Assembly (NCBI GenBank): GCA_964546955.1
Contig: CAZJLP010000024.1
Span: 4,601 to 68,600, forward strand
From: CAZJLP01 sp964546955
GTDB lineage: Bacteria > Verrucomicrobiota > Verrucomicrobiia > Opitutales > Opitutaceae
DNA: 64,000 bases
Direction: 5' to 3'
Part shown: positions 8,974 to 18,494 of the stretch, piece by piece
How the letters are laid out: each line of letters starts with the position of its first letter
How positions within the stretch are numbered: position 1 is the stretch's first letter
The notes under the pieces: generated by a model
The model's input: the letters and a program-made list of their open reading frames with translations, nothing else
Told to the model about the DNA's origin: nothing
Databases searched by the model: none
Made by a program: the position numbers and the translations under genes

Positions 8974-10266
8974 TTAGACTCGTCCGGCTGGCAGAGAGGT
9001 AAACAGCCCCTCTACAAATTTCTGAAGTTTCGCCATAATTTTGCGTTGATCAAAGTGTTCGACAGCATACCTGCGATTGGCCGCGCCCATTTCCGCTCGA
9101 CTGCGTGCATCGTCCTGAATGGCTTCGGCCGCTTTTGCGAGTGCTTTGGCGGACTCTGGCTCCACTACAATTCCGCCGCCCGATTCCCTCAGGAGCTCAG
9201 CCGCCTGGCTATGGGAATTCACCGCCGCAAGTACCGGCCGACCAGCGGCCATATACGTGAGAAGCTTGGACGGAATGACCGTGTCTTTCACCGAGGCGAG
9301 TTGATTGAGAAGCAGCACATCGGCCGACGACAACATGGCCGTCAGTTGGTTTTCGGGTTGGAACGGGAGGAGAAGCACTCGGGACTCGAGCCCGACCGCG
9401 CGAATCTGGCGCTCAACGTCCGCGCGTGTCTCCCCTTCCCCGACCAACACCCATTTCATATCGCGCTCTGGTGCGACGAGGCCCGCCGCCGCGACAACGT
9501 TAGAAAGCCCCTGTTTTAGTCCCATGCTCCCCGCGAACAGGATAACGAAATCATGTTTCGAAAGATTGTGCCGGCGTCGAAACTCGACATTCACGTCCGC
9601 GGGACGCACCTGCTCGATGTCGACCGGACTGCGAACGATGTCGATCCGTTCGCGCGAATACCCCGCCGCGCCAAGGGCGTCCTTGAAGCTCTGGCACAAA
9701 ACCATCGCACGCGTTGCCCCGAGGTAAGACGTGAATTCGAACGCGTGCAGCATCCGGCTGAATAGGGTCGGCTTCAGAATCCCGACATTCACTGCAGCAC
9801 CCGCTGCAAGATCGTTTATCATCACTCCATAGGGCACCCGTCGAAGAGTGGCGGCGACGCGGGCCAGCATCGAAATGGAGGGCTGGGCTCCAACATACAC
9901 GATCGCGTCGGCGCTTAGAAGATGACGGGCAAGCGAGATGCACGCAGACAAACAGAAGCTTCCCTCCATGAGAACACGTTCGATCAACCGGCGAGGCGAG
10001 CGGGGAATAAAATGAGTATGACGCACCACCCGCACTCCTCTCTGCAACTCAGTGCGCAGAAAGCGTCCCTTATACTCACTCCATCGCCGCCATTGTGGGG
10101 CAAAAGGAAAACCCGTGAGCACCGTGACCCTAAAGCCAGCCCTGGCCAGGTGTTCGCAAAATGCAGTCACGTGGGGAGCGAACCCCGTGGGCTCGGGTGA
10201 GTAGTTGATGGTCAAAACCAGCAGATGTCTCGGCCGACCGCGCTGTACCTTGCAGTCACCCTCCAT
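8974..10266 (-). CDS. GT4 glycosyltransferase, WcaI-like
   Basis: A GT-B fold retaining glycosyltransferase of about 430 residues. The N-terminal domain starts with the LTINYSPEPTG motif typical of WcaI-type fucosyl or glucosyl transferases of colanic acid. The C-terminal domain has FAGSMGLKQGL, the LVGEGETR strand, and the PSKLLTYMAAGRPV donor-binding region. It would add a sugar on the cytoplasmic face. The open frame reaches 10413, but ATG 10266 gives an 11-base overlap with the upstream FkbM gene and a sensible N-terminus; ATG 10296/10293 is also possible. Confidence 0.87.
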   Translation of the reverse strand: MEGDCKVQRGRPRHLLVLTINYSPEPTGFAPHVTAFCEHLARAGFRVTVLTGFPFAPQWRRWSEYKGRFLRTELQRGVRVVRHTHFIPRSPRRLIERVLMEGSFCLSACISLARHLLSADAIVYVGAQPSISMLARVAATLRRVPYGVMINDLAAGAAVNVGILKPTLFSRMLHAFEFTSYLGATRAMVLCQSFKDALGAAGYSRERIDIVRSPVDIEQVRPADVNVEFRRRHNLSKHDFVILFAGSMGLKQGLSNVVAAAGLVAPERDMKWVLVGEGETRADVERQIRAVGLESRVLLLPFQPENQLTAMLSSADVLLLNQLASVKDTVIPSKLLTYMAAGRPVLAAVNSHSQAAELLRESGGGIVVEPESAKALAKAAEAIQDDARSRAEMGAANRRYAVEHFDQRKIMAKLQKFVEGLFTSLPAGRV

Positions 10267-11080
10267 GGTGAGTGAAGGCGTAGCTTCGGTCATCATGAAA
10301 TGCAGCTTCAACTTCTCCCTCGACTGGTTCGATCGGTTCGGCTTTCCGAGAGTAACCCGCCTCAGCAAGCAACGACAGCGCTTCTGAGCGGTCCACGCCG
10401 CGGTGCAGTTCAACTACCAGCTTTGGACGATGCTCTCGAAGGGCTCCCATCATTCCTCTGATCACGTGCAGTTCCATCCCCTGTACGTCTATCTTTACGC
10501 CGTCGATCTTGCAGCTGGACCCGCAGAGCCGCGGCCACAGCCAGTCCATCTGCGCCACAAGGATCATTTCACTCCATTGTTCCACCGCGGAATTCGACCC
10601 TAGCGTGCTATCTACCATGCCGCGGACGGTGGCGAGCCGCTGCAATTGAACTTCCCCTACATTTCCCAACGCCATCGGGACAATCGTCAATGACTCAAGA
10701 CCGTTTAGGAAACGGGTTCGCGCGAGGCACCCCACCGTCGCAGCCATGGGCTCGAAAGCGAAGACACGGCCCTGCCGGCCCGTCAACGTGGCGAGCGCGA
10801 TCGCGGTGTAACCATAATGCGCACCGATATCTAACCACGTCTCGCCGGGGCGCACATGACGACCGAACCAGTTGAGCAGTTGGGGCTCGGTAATGCCGGC
10901 GATCGCGGCCGGATAGTCGCGCCACGAGGTCACAATGCGCTTGCCTTTTAACGGCCCGGACAGAATTCGGTGCGCCGAAATTCGCGTTGGCAGGCGCCAG
11001 CGCAGCCAGCGGGCAATCGTCCGCAGAAGACTGTCGCGGCGAGGCGCAGCATCGGACTGCACGGAAGAAAGACTTAACAT
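10256..11080 (-). CDS. FkbM-family SAM-dependent methyltransferase
   Basis: A 274-residue class I methyltransferase. The SAM-binding motif DIGAHYGYTAIAL lies at about residues 81-93, after a short conserved region with the GPLKGKRI stretch seen in polysaccharide-locus FkbM proteins. The C-terminal part has VDGVKIDVQGMELHVIRGM, the FkbM signature. Such enzymes O-methylate sugars of surface glycans. It overlaps the start of the GT4 gene at 8974-10266 by 11 bases, so the two are coupled. The acceptor sugar is unknown. Confidence 0.88.
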   Translation of the reverse strand: MLSLSSVQSDAAPRRDSLLRTIARWLRWRLPTRISAHRILSGPLKGKRIVTSWRDYPAAIAGITEPQLLNWFGRHVRPGETWLDIGAHYGYTAIALATLTGRQGRVFAFEPMAATVGCLARTRFLNGLESLTIVPMALGNVGEVQLQRLATVRGMVDSTLGSNSAVEQWSEMILVAQMDWLWPRLCGSSCKIDGVKIDVQGMELHVIRGMMGALREHRPKLVVELHRGVDRSEALSLLAEAGYSRKAEPIEPVEGEVEAAFHDDRSYAFTHHGG

Positions 11081-11162
11081 AGGATCGGGGAAGAAGTGGA
11101 AGAAGCGGGACGGATCAAAGGATTGCGGCTAGTTGAGCAGGCCCCCAAGAAAAAACGCAATG

Positions 11163-11914
11163 TCAGGGTTTCACCGACGCGGACCGTTTTAGCAGCAGTC
11201 CGGTCAGACTTCCAATTTGTATCTCGTTCGCTTGGACGAAGTGAGGCTGCCAGAGTTCGCAAAATCGCGCTTTGGTGCGAGTGTACCCCGCAAACGTGAG
11301 CCTGCGGCGTTTTATAAGTCCGACCACTCTCGACCAGATTTCCGCTAAAAGCGTTCGCGGCGTCAAAAATCCGGTAGCAACCATCAAAATGTCTTTCACG
11401 CCCGACGATGCAGTATTCCGGAATACCTCGCGCCATTGACGGTCGTCCAGCTCGGTGTCCAAACGATTGAACAGTACGAGACTCCCCGGTCGGAAGCGCG
11501 ACCAGGGCGACGACGTGATGTCAAATTCCGTGACTTCATCCGCTTCTTCGAAAACGCGCTTCAGCCGCTCGACGACTTTGGGGCTGTATTCGGTGCAAGT
11601 GAGGTGGAGTTCAGGTGCCAACCGCTTGATGTGGTACTCCACCAAAGCGCGTCCCGCCCCGACCGAAACGATGCCATGATAGCCTCTGCTCGAAGCGAAT
11701 CGCACAATGGCCGTGGCCGCCGTCGCGGAAATTCCGATTCCTGACACAGTTTCAGCCAGTCCTGGCGTGCGACCGGCATATAAAAAGCTGAGTTCTCCGC
11801 CGCCCCCTGTTCATCTGTGCGTAACATGTCCCAGGAGGCGGCGGACAACAGAGAATCATTCTGCAGGCCCAACGAACCTCCGAAGGGATAGTAGTGCTTT
11901 ATTGTCCATTTCAT
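11163..11914 (-). pseudogene. SAM-dependent methyltransferase-like gene with a frameshift at a G run
   Basis: Two minus-strand frames make one gene. From ATG 11914 one frame reads a plausible N-terminus of about 36 residues. After a run of five G (C on the plus strand, 11803-11807) the sense moves to the other frame, which continues to the stop at 11163. The second part has GIVSVGAGRALVEYHIKRL, a SAM-binding glycine motif, and then an acidic CTEYSP strand. Six G instead of five would join the parts into about 250 residues. ATG 11914 overlaps the TGA of the upstream GT4 gene as ATGA, which supports that start. A tool calling only the second frame would report 11163-11747. Acceptor unknown. Confidence 0.75.
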
Positions 11915-13119
11915 AGCGGACGAGAAATCATTGCTGCCGCGCCGCAGACATCCTCGAAGAATTTCTCGTGCATCGCACCCACAATTTTTGCCGTGAATCT
12001 CTCCTGTACCATGCTTCGCGCTTTATCGCCCCACGCCACGGCAATGTCGCCAGTAAGCGCTTGATTCAGGGCTGATGCGACAGGCTCGACTCCATATGGA
12101 ACCATTCTCCCCGCCCCGGCTGCCTCGAGCCCAGGAATCTCACATTGCTCGGTGATGACACACCCTGTTCCGCAGCCGCACGCCTCCAGCGCCGCAAGCG
12201 ATGTTTCTTCGTAGACCCCCGGGGTGAGGGCAAAGACGTCCGCATCAACATACGCATGGAACCGATCCGCTCCGTAAAGAGGGCCGGGGAAATGGACCTT
12301 GTCCGCAATTCCCAGCGCCGCGGCCGCCTTGCGAGCCTCGGTCAAAAACCCATGATCCCATCCGACAATCGCGAGTCGGGCTTGCGGGTGCAACTTGGCG
12401 GCCTGAGCGAATGCAGGCACAAGGACCTGGAGTCCTTTTGTCCAATGAACTCTCCCTACGAATACGACAAGCTGGTGGCTCTCGTCCAAGCCCAGCGATC
12501 GACGGAACTTGCCGGGCGCGGGGAGGCTCGCAAAATCGCTCCAATTGACCGCGAGCGGGATGACCCGAATTTTTTCAGGACGAGCGCCGAATTGACGGTA
12601 CACCTCGACCTCGTGCGAGGTCTGCGCGATCAGGCCGGCCGCACGGCAGACGATTTTGCGCGTGTTGAAAACGCGGTCGTACAGCCGGCGATAGATCCGA
12701 CGGATTCCCTCGCCGTCGGCGAGCCCACCGTAGGCAGACCAGACAACGGGGATGTGGGTCAGGGATGCCGCGCGATCCACCCATTGGTTGTGGCGGCCGC
12801 GCGATTCAGCCACATGGATCACGTCATACTGTCCAGCGACCGAACGCAACGCTTGGGCGAGGCCCATCGGGTGGAAAAACAGAAACGAATATCGTGCCGC
12901 CAGTCGGTGAGACGGATTGCGGAAACGCCGCACCTGAATGCCATCTAGCCGAGTTTCCAACTCGGGAAATCGGCGCTGAGCGTCCTGTTGATCCGATGTG
13001 AATACGGTGACATTGTGACCATTGGCGACCCACGCCCGAGCCAGTTCGTAGGTGATCCGTACACCCCCACCGTAGGCCCACGCAGGGGCGTAACGAGGGA
13101 CAACCTGGAGAATTCGCAT
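11911..13119 (-). CDS. GT4 glycosyltransferase
   Basis: A 402-residue GT-B glycosyltransferase. The N-terminal domain has RYAPAWAYGGGVRITYELAR, the acceptor-side glycine loop of GT4 enzymes. The C-terminal domain has FVGRVHWTKGLQVLVPAF and the E-x7-E donor motif in the region TPGVYEETSLAALEA. The frame is open to 13434, but the part before ATG 13119 overlaps the upstream polymerase gene. ATG 13119 lies 2 bases after that gene's stop, and the stop here overlaps the next gene as ATGA, so the three are translationally linked. Donor and acceptor are unknown. Confidence 0.9.
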   Translation of the reverse strand: MRILQVVPRYAPAWAYGGGVRITYELARAWVANGHNVTVFTSDQQDAQRRFPELETRLDGIQVRRFRNPSHRLAARYSFLFFHPMGLAQALRSVAGQYDVIHVAESRGRHNQWVDRAASLTHIPVVWSAYGGLADGEGIRRIYRRLYDRVFNTRKIVCRAAGLIAQTSHEVEVYRQFGARPEKIRVIPLAVNWSDFASLPAPGKFRRSLGLDESHQLVVFVGRVHWTKGLQVLVPAFAQAAKLHPQARLAIVGWDHGFLTEARKAAAALGIADKVHFPGPLYGADRFHAYVDADVFALTPGVYEETSLAALEACGCGTGCVITEQCEIPGLEAAGAGRMVPYGVEPVASALNQALTGDIAVAWGDKARSMVQERFTAKIVGAMHEKFFEDVCGAAAMISRPL

Positions 13120-13121
13120 GG

Positions 13122-14480
13122 TTAAACGGGGACCTGGACCTTTTCTTTCGGCAGCTCGGCCGATTTTTGGGTAGCTGGCCGCCTTAGCGTTAGGTAAACC
13201 AAGAAGCTGCTTAGCAATCCGAATGTGAGCAGACTGGCGGACAGGGCGACCTCTGAGAGTCGGGTTGATGCCATCATTAGTCCCACTTGGGTCCCCATGA
13301 CTAACGCGGTTTTTCGAGCTCGCGCGAACCAGAACGCGTACGCGTAAAGCAGAGCGCCCACGAACAAGGACTGGAATATCACTCCCGCGTATCCGAAATC
13401 CGCCCACGCGACACCGATAAAAGCGCCATTCCAAGTATTCAAGTAACTTGGGCCCAGATAATAGGTGGGAATAAATCTCTCCGGCAGCTCATCAATCGGG
13501 ATTTTCGCGCCTATCAAACCGTTGATCAGGCTCGAGCTGCGCCCGTACATGAAGGGCTGCACATCGGGATAAACCTCGTAGTAGAGCTGCAGACTTCGGT
13601 CTGCCTCGCTGGTCAGCCGATAGGTCGTGGCCTTGAAGGCCCAACCAAACGTCTGTTCGGGATACTGAAGATGATAAAGGAAAACGACCCCGCCTATGCC
13701 GGCGGCGGCGAGACCCCAGATACGCAGATCGGTCGGGCGCAGCCGCATCTGGCCCCGCTTGTAGTACATGGCGATGCCCACGCCCAAGAGTAGGAATAAG
13801 GTCGCTCCTTTTTGACCCGACAAAAGTCCGACGAGAAGACCCAGACCGAGTGACAACGCGAACAGCAACGCCCAGACGGCGTGCCTGCGCCATAAAAACA
13901 GGAGTGTGCAAACGAATGTCGGCAGGAGGCCGAATCGCACAATATTCGCCAAACGATAGCCGATTCCACCCGAAAAATGCGTCGCAACGCCGTAGCTGTC
14001 CCGCATCGAACGGTATTCTGAGCTCGTCAGCTGCGCGGTGATCAATTTCCAGAAATTTATTTCTGTACGGACTTGGTAGATGCAAATCAAAACGAGTCCG
14101 ATCACCACGGCGGGGAGAAACAATCGGTTAACCCCAGGAGGTAAGATTTGCCCTTTGATCGCCGTTTTAAATCCGTCCGGATCTATTTCGGCGCGGCCAA
14201 GGAGTCGACGCGCGCCCCAGACACCCGCCAAAATACAGGTCCACATCAAAACCAATGAGGTGTAAAACCTCACGAAGGTTTCCGGTTTCAGCGATATCCC
14301 GGCGTACCATTGATTCACCGTATGATCGAAAGGAACAGTCAGGCCGTGTCGAAGCACGAGAAAGCCCAGAAACAGAGAGAATATATTCAGCCGCGTGAGC
14401 CATTTCGTCATCCGCTGAAACGCCCAGAGCACAGCGAAGAGAAATACGAACCATGCAATCGTTGCGGGAATGCTCAGCAT
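13122..14480 (-). CDS. O-antigen/exopolysaccharide polymerase-like membrane protein (Wzy candidate)
   Basis: A 452-residue inner-membrane protein with about eleven hydrophobic segments and a long hydrophilic loop at about residues 270-340, which contains RSSSLINGLIGAKIP. The topology fits oligosaccharide repeat-unit polymerases (Wzy type), which join lipid-linked units on the periplasmic face. Wzy proteins share little sequence, so the call rests on topology and position. It sits between a Wzx-like flippase gene (3 bases upstream) and a GT4 gene (2 bases downstream), exactly where a polymerase is expected. Confidence 0.75.
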   Translation of the reverse strand: MLSIPATIAWFVFLFAVLWAFQRMTKWLTRLNIFSLFLGFLVLRHGLTVPFDHTVNQWYAGISLKPETFVRFYTSLVLMWTCILAGVWGARRLLGRAEIDPDGFKTAIKGQILPPGVNRLFLPAVVIGLVLICIYQVRTEINFWKLITAQLTSSEYRSMRDSYGVATHFSGGIGYRLANIVRFGLLPTFVCTLLFLWRRHAVWALLFALSLGLGLLVGLLSGQKGATLFLLLGVGIAMYYKRGQMRLRPTDLRIWGLAAAGIGGVVFLYHLQYPEQTFGWAFKATTYRLTSEADRSLQLYYEVYPDVQPFMYGRSSSLINGLIGAKIPIDELPERFIPTYYLGPSYLNTWNGAFIGVAWADFGYAGVIFQSLFVGALLYAYAFWFARARKTALVMGTQVGLMMASTRLSEVALSASLLTFGLLSSFLVYLTLRRPATQKSAELPKEKVQVPV

Positions 14481-14483
14481 GAC

Positions 14484-15947
14484 TTATCGGGCTGACGACC
14501 CAGAAATCGGGATGATTCGTTTTAGCCAAGTGCCGATCTGCCGATGGTCGTTTGCATTCATCACGATAAACGCGCTGGTCAGACCCACCACGACGAACAT
14601 GACCAGCGATCCGACTACCGGGCCAAACCTGAAAGCATAAGTCAAACCGAAGCCAATTAACGCAATCACCAAGAATACCTCGAGCCGGACGGTTTCGCGC
14701 CGGTCAAGCGTACCGTGACGACAAAGAAGAAAAAGTTGGCCAACGTGCATGATCGCTCCCATGACAAGCATCGCGATCGCCGCGCCGGCAATGCCGAAGC
14801 GCGGAAGCAGATATACATTTACTGCAGCCTGAACAAGCGTAGCGGCAAGTATGATAAATGAGTAGCGCTTTTCTAACCCGCTCGCCAGCACGACATAAAA
14901 TAGATACTGATTTAGCATAAAAACAGCCGTGGCTGCTGTCATCAACCGGGTGGCATCGTCTGCATCCGCATATTTATTGGCGAAAAAATATTTCACTATA
15001 GGGACAGACCAAAAAAACAGAACAACCCCGAGTAAACCGCAGGCCACGACGAACACGCGCCGCAGCTGGCCGAGTCGCTCTCGTGCGTCCGGCTCATTGG
15101 CGTCTGCTCGAGAAAACCAGGGGAAACTCGTGCGAGCCCAGACACCCGCCAAGAGCATGGCCGCTTCAACTACCTTGTTCGCCAGAGAATAGTGCGCTAA
15201 CGCCACTTGCGAAAGCAACGCTGACACCAGCAACCAATCCAATCTGGCCTGCAATATATTAAGGGAATACATGACGGCCAACCGCGGCCCCCGCGTCCAA
15301 AATCTGCGCAGCAATTCCCTTGCCCCTCCCCCCTCCTCGCCCGCATCGCGATCAAACGTGCACGCAGCAACCAGTATAGCGGCAGTGCCAAGCACCTGCG
15401 TGGCAAGCGTAACCGCTACCACGACGGAAAGTGAAATCGCGACCCCACAGGCGAGCGGGACGCCTATCCCAAGCAGGCGTCCGATCGGCACGATCAACCC
15501 GATGAGGTTGACCACATTCTGCCTCCCTTGGATCTGAAACCATGGAATCATCCCAACATCCACCAGCTGGATCAAGAAGGTAGCCGTAATCAACGCCAGG
15601 GTCCAATAGTGGGCCGAAGAAGGCGCGGCGAAATATGACCATGCCTGCAGGCCGATCAACGCGATCAAGACCAATGGCGCTCGCGCGTACATGACCACTT
15701 TAGCCACCGCCTTCAGAGGGTATTTCGCCCGGGAAAGCTCCCCCACGAGAAAAGTGGCGAGACCCAGATCCATCACATAAGCATAGATCGTGGCAACCGC
15801 GAGCGACCAACTGTAGGCGCCGACATCTTCAACCGCGAGGTAGCGCAGTATCAGAAAAAAAAATACCTGACTGGCGATCTGCCCCAGCATCGTGCTGGCG
15901 TACGCGACCATTAGGGTCAGAGCATAACCTTCTCGTGGCGCGCTCAT
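14484..15947 (-). CDS. Wzx-type oligosaccharide flippase (MOP superfamily)
   Basis: A 487-residue protein with about twelve to fourteen membrane helices. The N-terminus (Ala-rich, then SQVFFFLILRYL and a DLGLATFLV stretch at about residues 58-66) is characteristic of polysaccharide exporters of the MOP family. It would turn undecaprenyl-diphosphate-linked repeat units across the inner membrane for the neighbouring polymerase. ATG 15947 places the first helix correctly. It starts a run of genes (flippase, polymerase, GT4, methyltransferase) with spacings of 3, 2 and -4 bases. Confidence 0.9.
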   Translation of the reverse strand: MSAPREGYALTLMVAYASTMLGQIASQVFFFLILRYLAVEDVGAYSWSLAVATIYAYVMDLGLATFLVGELSRAKYPLKAVAKVVMYARAPLVLIALIGLQAWSYFAAPSSAHYWTLALITATFLIQLVDVGMIPWFQIQGRQNVVNLIGLIVPIGRLLGIGVPLACGVAISLSVVVAVTLATQVLGTAAILVAACTFDRDAGEEGGGARELLRRFWTRGPRLAVMYSLNILQARLDWLLVSALLSQVALAHYSLANKVVEAAMLLAGVWARTSFPWFSRADANEPDARERLGQLRRVFVVACGLLGVVLFFWSVPIVKYFFANKYADADDATRLMTAATAVFMLNQYLFYVVLASGLEKRYSFIILAATLVQAAVNVYLLPRFGIAGAAIAMLVMGAIMHVGQLFLLCRHGTLDRRETVRLEVFLVIALIGFGLTYAFRFGPVVGSLVMFVVVGLTSAFIVMNANDHRQIGTWLKRIIPISGSSAR

Positions 15948-16011
15948 ATGGGATTACACGGTCGCCCGAATCCTGTAAAGGCCTGCGGATTCCGACGCGA
16001 ACAACGCACGA

Positions 16012-17295
16012 TTAGTAGGCATCAATCCGATTAAGCGCAATCCACGGTTTTTTCGCCTGCTGGAGGGACACGGGATGCACGATCCCCGAACGAGACAGGA
16101 GGATCAGATCGGCGCGGGAAGAGAGAGTGAGCCAGTCGACGATACATGACTTGTATTCGGGCAGGCGTTCCTCGAGATGGGCCAGATTGGCCCCGACCAG
16201 ACGGTCCACCTGAATCTCAGGCTCATAGATCAACACTTCTTTCCCTGCATCGATCAGAGCCCGTGCGAGGGTCACGGCGGGGCTCTCGCGCACGTCGTCG
16301 GTATCGGCTTTGAAGACCAAACCGGCCAGGCCGACCACCCGGGCCGGACGGGCCATCACCGCTTCATACGCCCTCTTGAGATGCGCGTCGTTGCTCGGCA
16401 AAATGTTTTCGAAAAGGGGAAGGGACAGACCAAGCGAATGGCCAACGTGGATCAGCCCTTTCACGTCTTTGGGCAGACAAGACCCGCCAAAAGCAAATCC
16501 CGGACGCAGGTACTTCGACGAAATGTTGAGTTTGTCGTCCAGACAAAAGGCATCCATCAAACGCACTGGATCCGCTCCCACTTTCGCGGCAAGGCTGCCC
16601 ACTTCGTTGGCGAACCCGATCTTCAGCGCGTGATAGGCGTTGCTGATCACTTTGACCAATTCCGCCTCTTTGAAATTTAAGCGAACAGTGCGAACATCCT
16701 TGATCGCGTAGGCGGCCTCCATCAAGCCGACCACGCGGTCCGTTTCCGCGGGGTCGCCTTCGTGCCCCACGACGGTAAACGGTGGAGCGAAAAAATCAGG
16801 AATGGCGGTGCCCTCGCGCAGGAATTCGGGGTTGAAACACACCCGGAGATCGGACCCCAAAACCCGACCTGCCCCGGCCTGTAGGAGAGGCAAGACGAGA
16901 TTTTGCATTGTGCCCGGAGGAATGGTGCTGCGAACCGCTATGAGGTACGCATGCGGCTCTGCGGCCAGCGCCTCGCTGATCCCACGCAACACGCTTTCCA
17001 CCGCGCGCAAGCACGTCGCGCCGGTATTCGTAGTCGGGGTGCCGACGCAAATCAAGGCGAGCTCTGTATTCCTTATTGCGAGTCGAGCATCGGTCGTGGC
17101 CTTAAGCAAACCGGCGTCCACAACCATGCGCAGCCGTTCGGCGAACTCCGGCTCCCGCAGGGGCGGAATCCCCTTGGAAATCCACTCCACTTTCAGTGCG
17201 TGCTCGTCCACGCCCCAGACTTCGTGCCCGTTCTGGGCAAGGCAGACGGAAGTGACCGAACCCACATATCCCAAGCCGAAGACAGCTATTTTCAT
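16012..17295 (-). CDS. Nucleotide-sugar 6-dehydrogenase, AlgD/Ugd family
   Basis: A 427-residue NAD-dependent dehydrogenase that oxidises C6 of a nucleotide sugar to a uronic acid in two steps. The Rossmann motif GLGYVG is at residues 7-12 and the CVGTPT strand at 83-88. NPEFLREG is at 155-162, Lys215 and Asn219 are in place, and the catalytic Cys273 lies in FGGSCLPKD. Overall spacing resembles GDP-mannose 6-dehydrogenase (AlgD) somewhat more than UDP-glucose dehydrogenase, but specificity is inferred. The downstream GT4 overlaps it by 4 bases (ATGA) and may use the uronic acid. Compare the cysteine-less homologue at 22443-23720. Confidence 0.92.
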   Translation of the reverse strand: MKIAVFGLGYVGSVTSVCLAQNGHEVWGVDEHALKVEWISKGIPPLREPEFAERLRMVVDAGLLKATTDARLAIRNTELALICVGTPTTNTGATCLRAVESVLRGISEALAAEPHAYLIAVRSTIPPGTMQNLVLPLLQAGAGRVLGSDLRVCFNPEFLREGTAIPDFFAPPFTVVGHEGDPAETDRVVGLMEAAYAIKDVRTVRLNFKEAELVKVISNAYHALKIGFANEVGSLAAKVGADPVRLMDAFCLDDKLNISSKYLRPGFAFGGSCLPKDVKGLIHVGHSLGLSLPLFENILPSNDAHLKRAYEAVMARPARVVGLAGLVFKADTDDVRESPAVTLARALIDAGKEVLIYEPEIQVDRLVGANLAHLEERLPEYKSCIVDWLTLSSRADLILLSRSGIVHPVSLQQAKKPWIALNRIDAY

Positions 17296-18494
17296 TTAGA
17301 AAGAGGTGAGGTCAACGCACAGGCAATTGCGCTATCAAACGCTTCTACCATTTTCTCCATTGTAGCGTGGGCGAGAACTTCACGTTGTGCAGCCTGACCC
17401 ATTTCTCCACCTGCCTGCGCTTTTTCAGCCGCGCGCCGCATTCCTTCTGCCAACGCCTCGACGGTGTAGCCCTTGGCGATGATGCCAGTGACGTCGTCGC
17501 GCACCTGTTCCGTTTCTGGACGCGCTTCCGGCGTGATAAGTGGGATCTTGGCATGGGCCATGGCTTCTAGAATGCCTAAGCCGGCCGCCCAGGCGGAGAC
17601 ATATACGTCGAATAGCTGAAAATAGGCGCCCACTTCCGACTCCGGCACCCGGCCGCAAAAGCGTATGTCATCCGAAAAACCGCAGGCACGAGCCCTTTGC
17701 TCCAGCTGGACCCGGTCAGGTCCATCACCGGCGATAACTAATTGGGCATTCATCCCTCCGCGACGAGCCAACGCGAAGGAGTCGATGATCAAATCGACTC
17801 GTTTCTGGGGGACCAATCTTCCCAAGTAGCCGAGCACCGGGCGCGCGTCCAGGCGATGGCGAGTCCGCACGGACTGGCAACGCACGCGGTCCTGCGGAGC
17901 GGCAGCTGCGATAGCCCGGACATCAACGGTGTTTTGCGCAACGAAGATCCGATCCGCCGGGTAATTGTACGCTTTGAAGTACTCAGCGGAAACTCCGCCG
18001 TAAACGAGCAAAGCATCGCATTGCCGCGTAAAAACGCGCTCTGCCCACCGGCGGCAGAAGGACCTGGGACGGCCGCTCTCGGCGATCCCTTTTGTCCACG
18101 GAATAACGCGGGTTCCGACGGCGTGGGCGGCGCGAATCAGGGCGACGTTCGAGATAATTTGCCAACCAAGCTCAAAAACGACCGCGCTGTATTTCTGTTC
18201 GCGCAACCATCCCGTGACTCCACGCTGCCAAAGGGCGCTGCCAAGGGAGACATTCCGGATAGGTCGGGTCGGAAGGATTCTGGGCGCATCGGTGGCCAGT
18301 CCGGACTCCCCGCCGCCGGGGTAACTGCCATAGATAAACTCCCAGTCGTAGCGCGACGACGCGAGGAGCTTTTGATAAAAAACCAAATTGTAGTGTGGAA
18401 CAAATCGCTGCACCAGCGCGACTCGCACACGTGCCGATGCAGCTCCGCCAGAACGCACTGGATTCTCTCCCGCCAGATGCTGAGTCGCACTCAT
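17292..18494 (-). CDS. GT4 glycosyltransferase
   Basis: A 400-residue GT-B enzyme. The second domain has the LGYLGRLVPQKRVDLIIDSF donor-binding strand (about residues 220-239), LVIAGDGPDR (about 251-260), and a late GLGILEAMAHAKIPLI stretch where E-x7-E enzymes bind the nucleotide. It overlaps the dehydrogenase upstream and the FkbM gene on the other side by 4 bases each (ATGA type), which ties the three into one coupled unit. Specificity unknown; a uronic-acid donor is a reasonable guess from the neighbour. Confidence 0.9.
   Translation of the reverse strand: MSATQHLAGENPVRSGGAASARVRVALVQRFVPHYNLVFYQKLLASSRYDWEFIYGSYPGGGESGLATDAPRILPTRPIRNVSLGSALWQRGVTGWLREQKYSAVVFELGWQIISNVALIRAAHAVGTRVIPWTKGIAESGRPRSFCRRWAERVFTRQCDALLVYGGVSAEYFKAYNYPADRIFVAQNTVDVRAIAAAAPQDRVRCQSVRTRHRLDARPVLGYLGRLVPQKRVDLIIDSFALARRGGMNAQLVIAGDGPDRVQLEQRARACGFSDDIRFCGRVPESEVGAYFQLFDVYVSAWAAGLGILEAMAHAKIPLITPEARPETEQVRDDVTGIIAKGYTVEALAEGMRRAAEKAQAGGEMGQAAQREVLAHATMEKMVEAFDSAIACALTSPLSK

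Noticed and set aside
11787..11830. Programmed ribosomal frameshifting at the G run
   Set aside because: A GGG codon could slip by one, but there is no tandem slippery heptamer and no evident downstream structure. A missing base is simpler.
12145..12948. Plus-strand open frame of 267 codons
   Set aside because: Antisense to the GT4 gene at 11911-13119. High GC codon composition makes long shadow frames common here.
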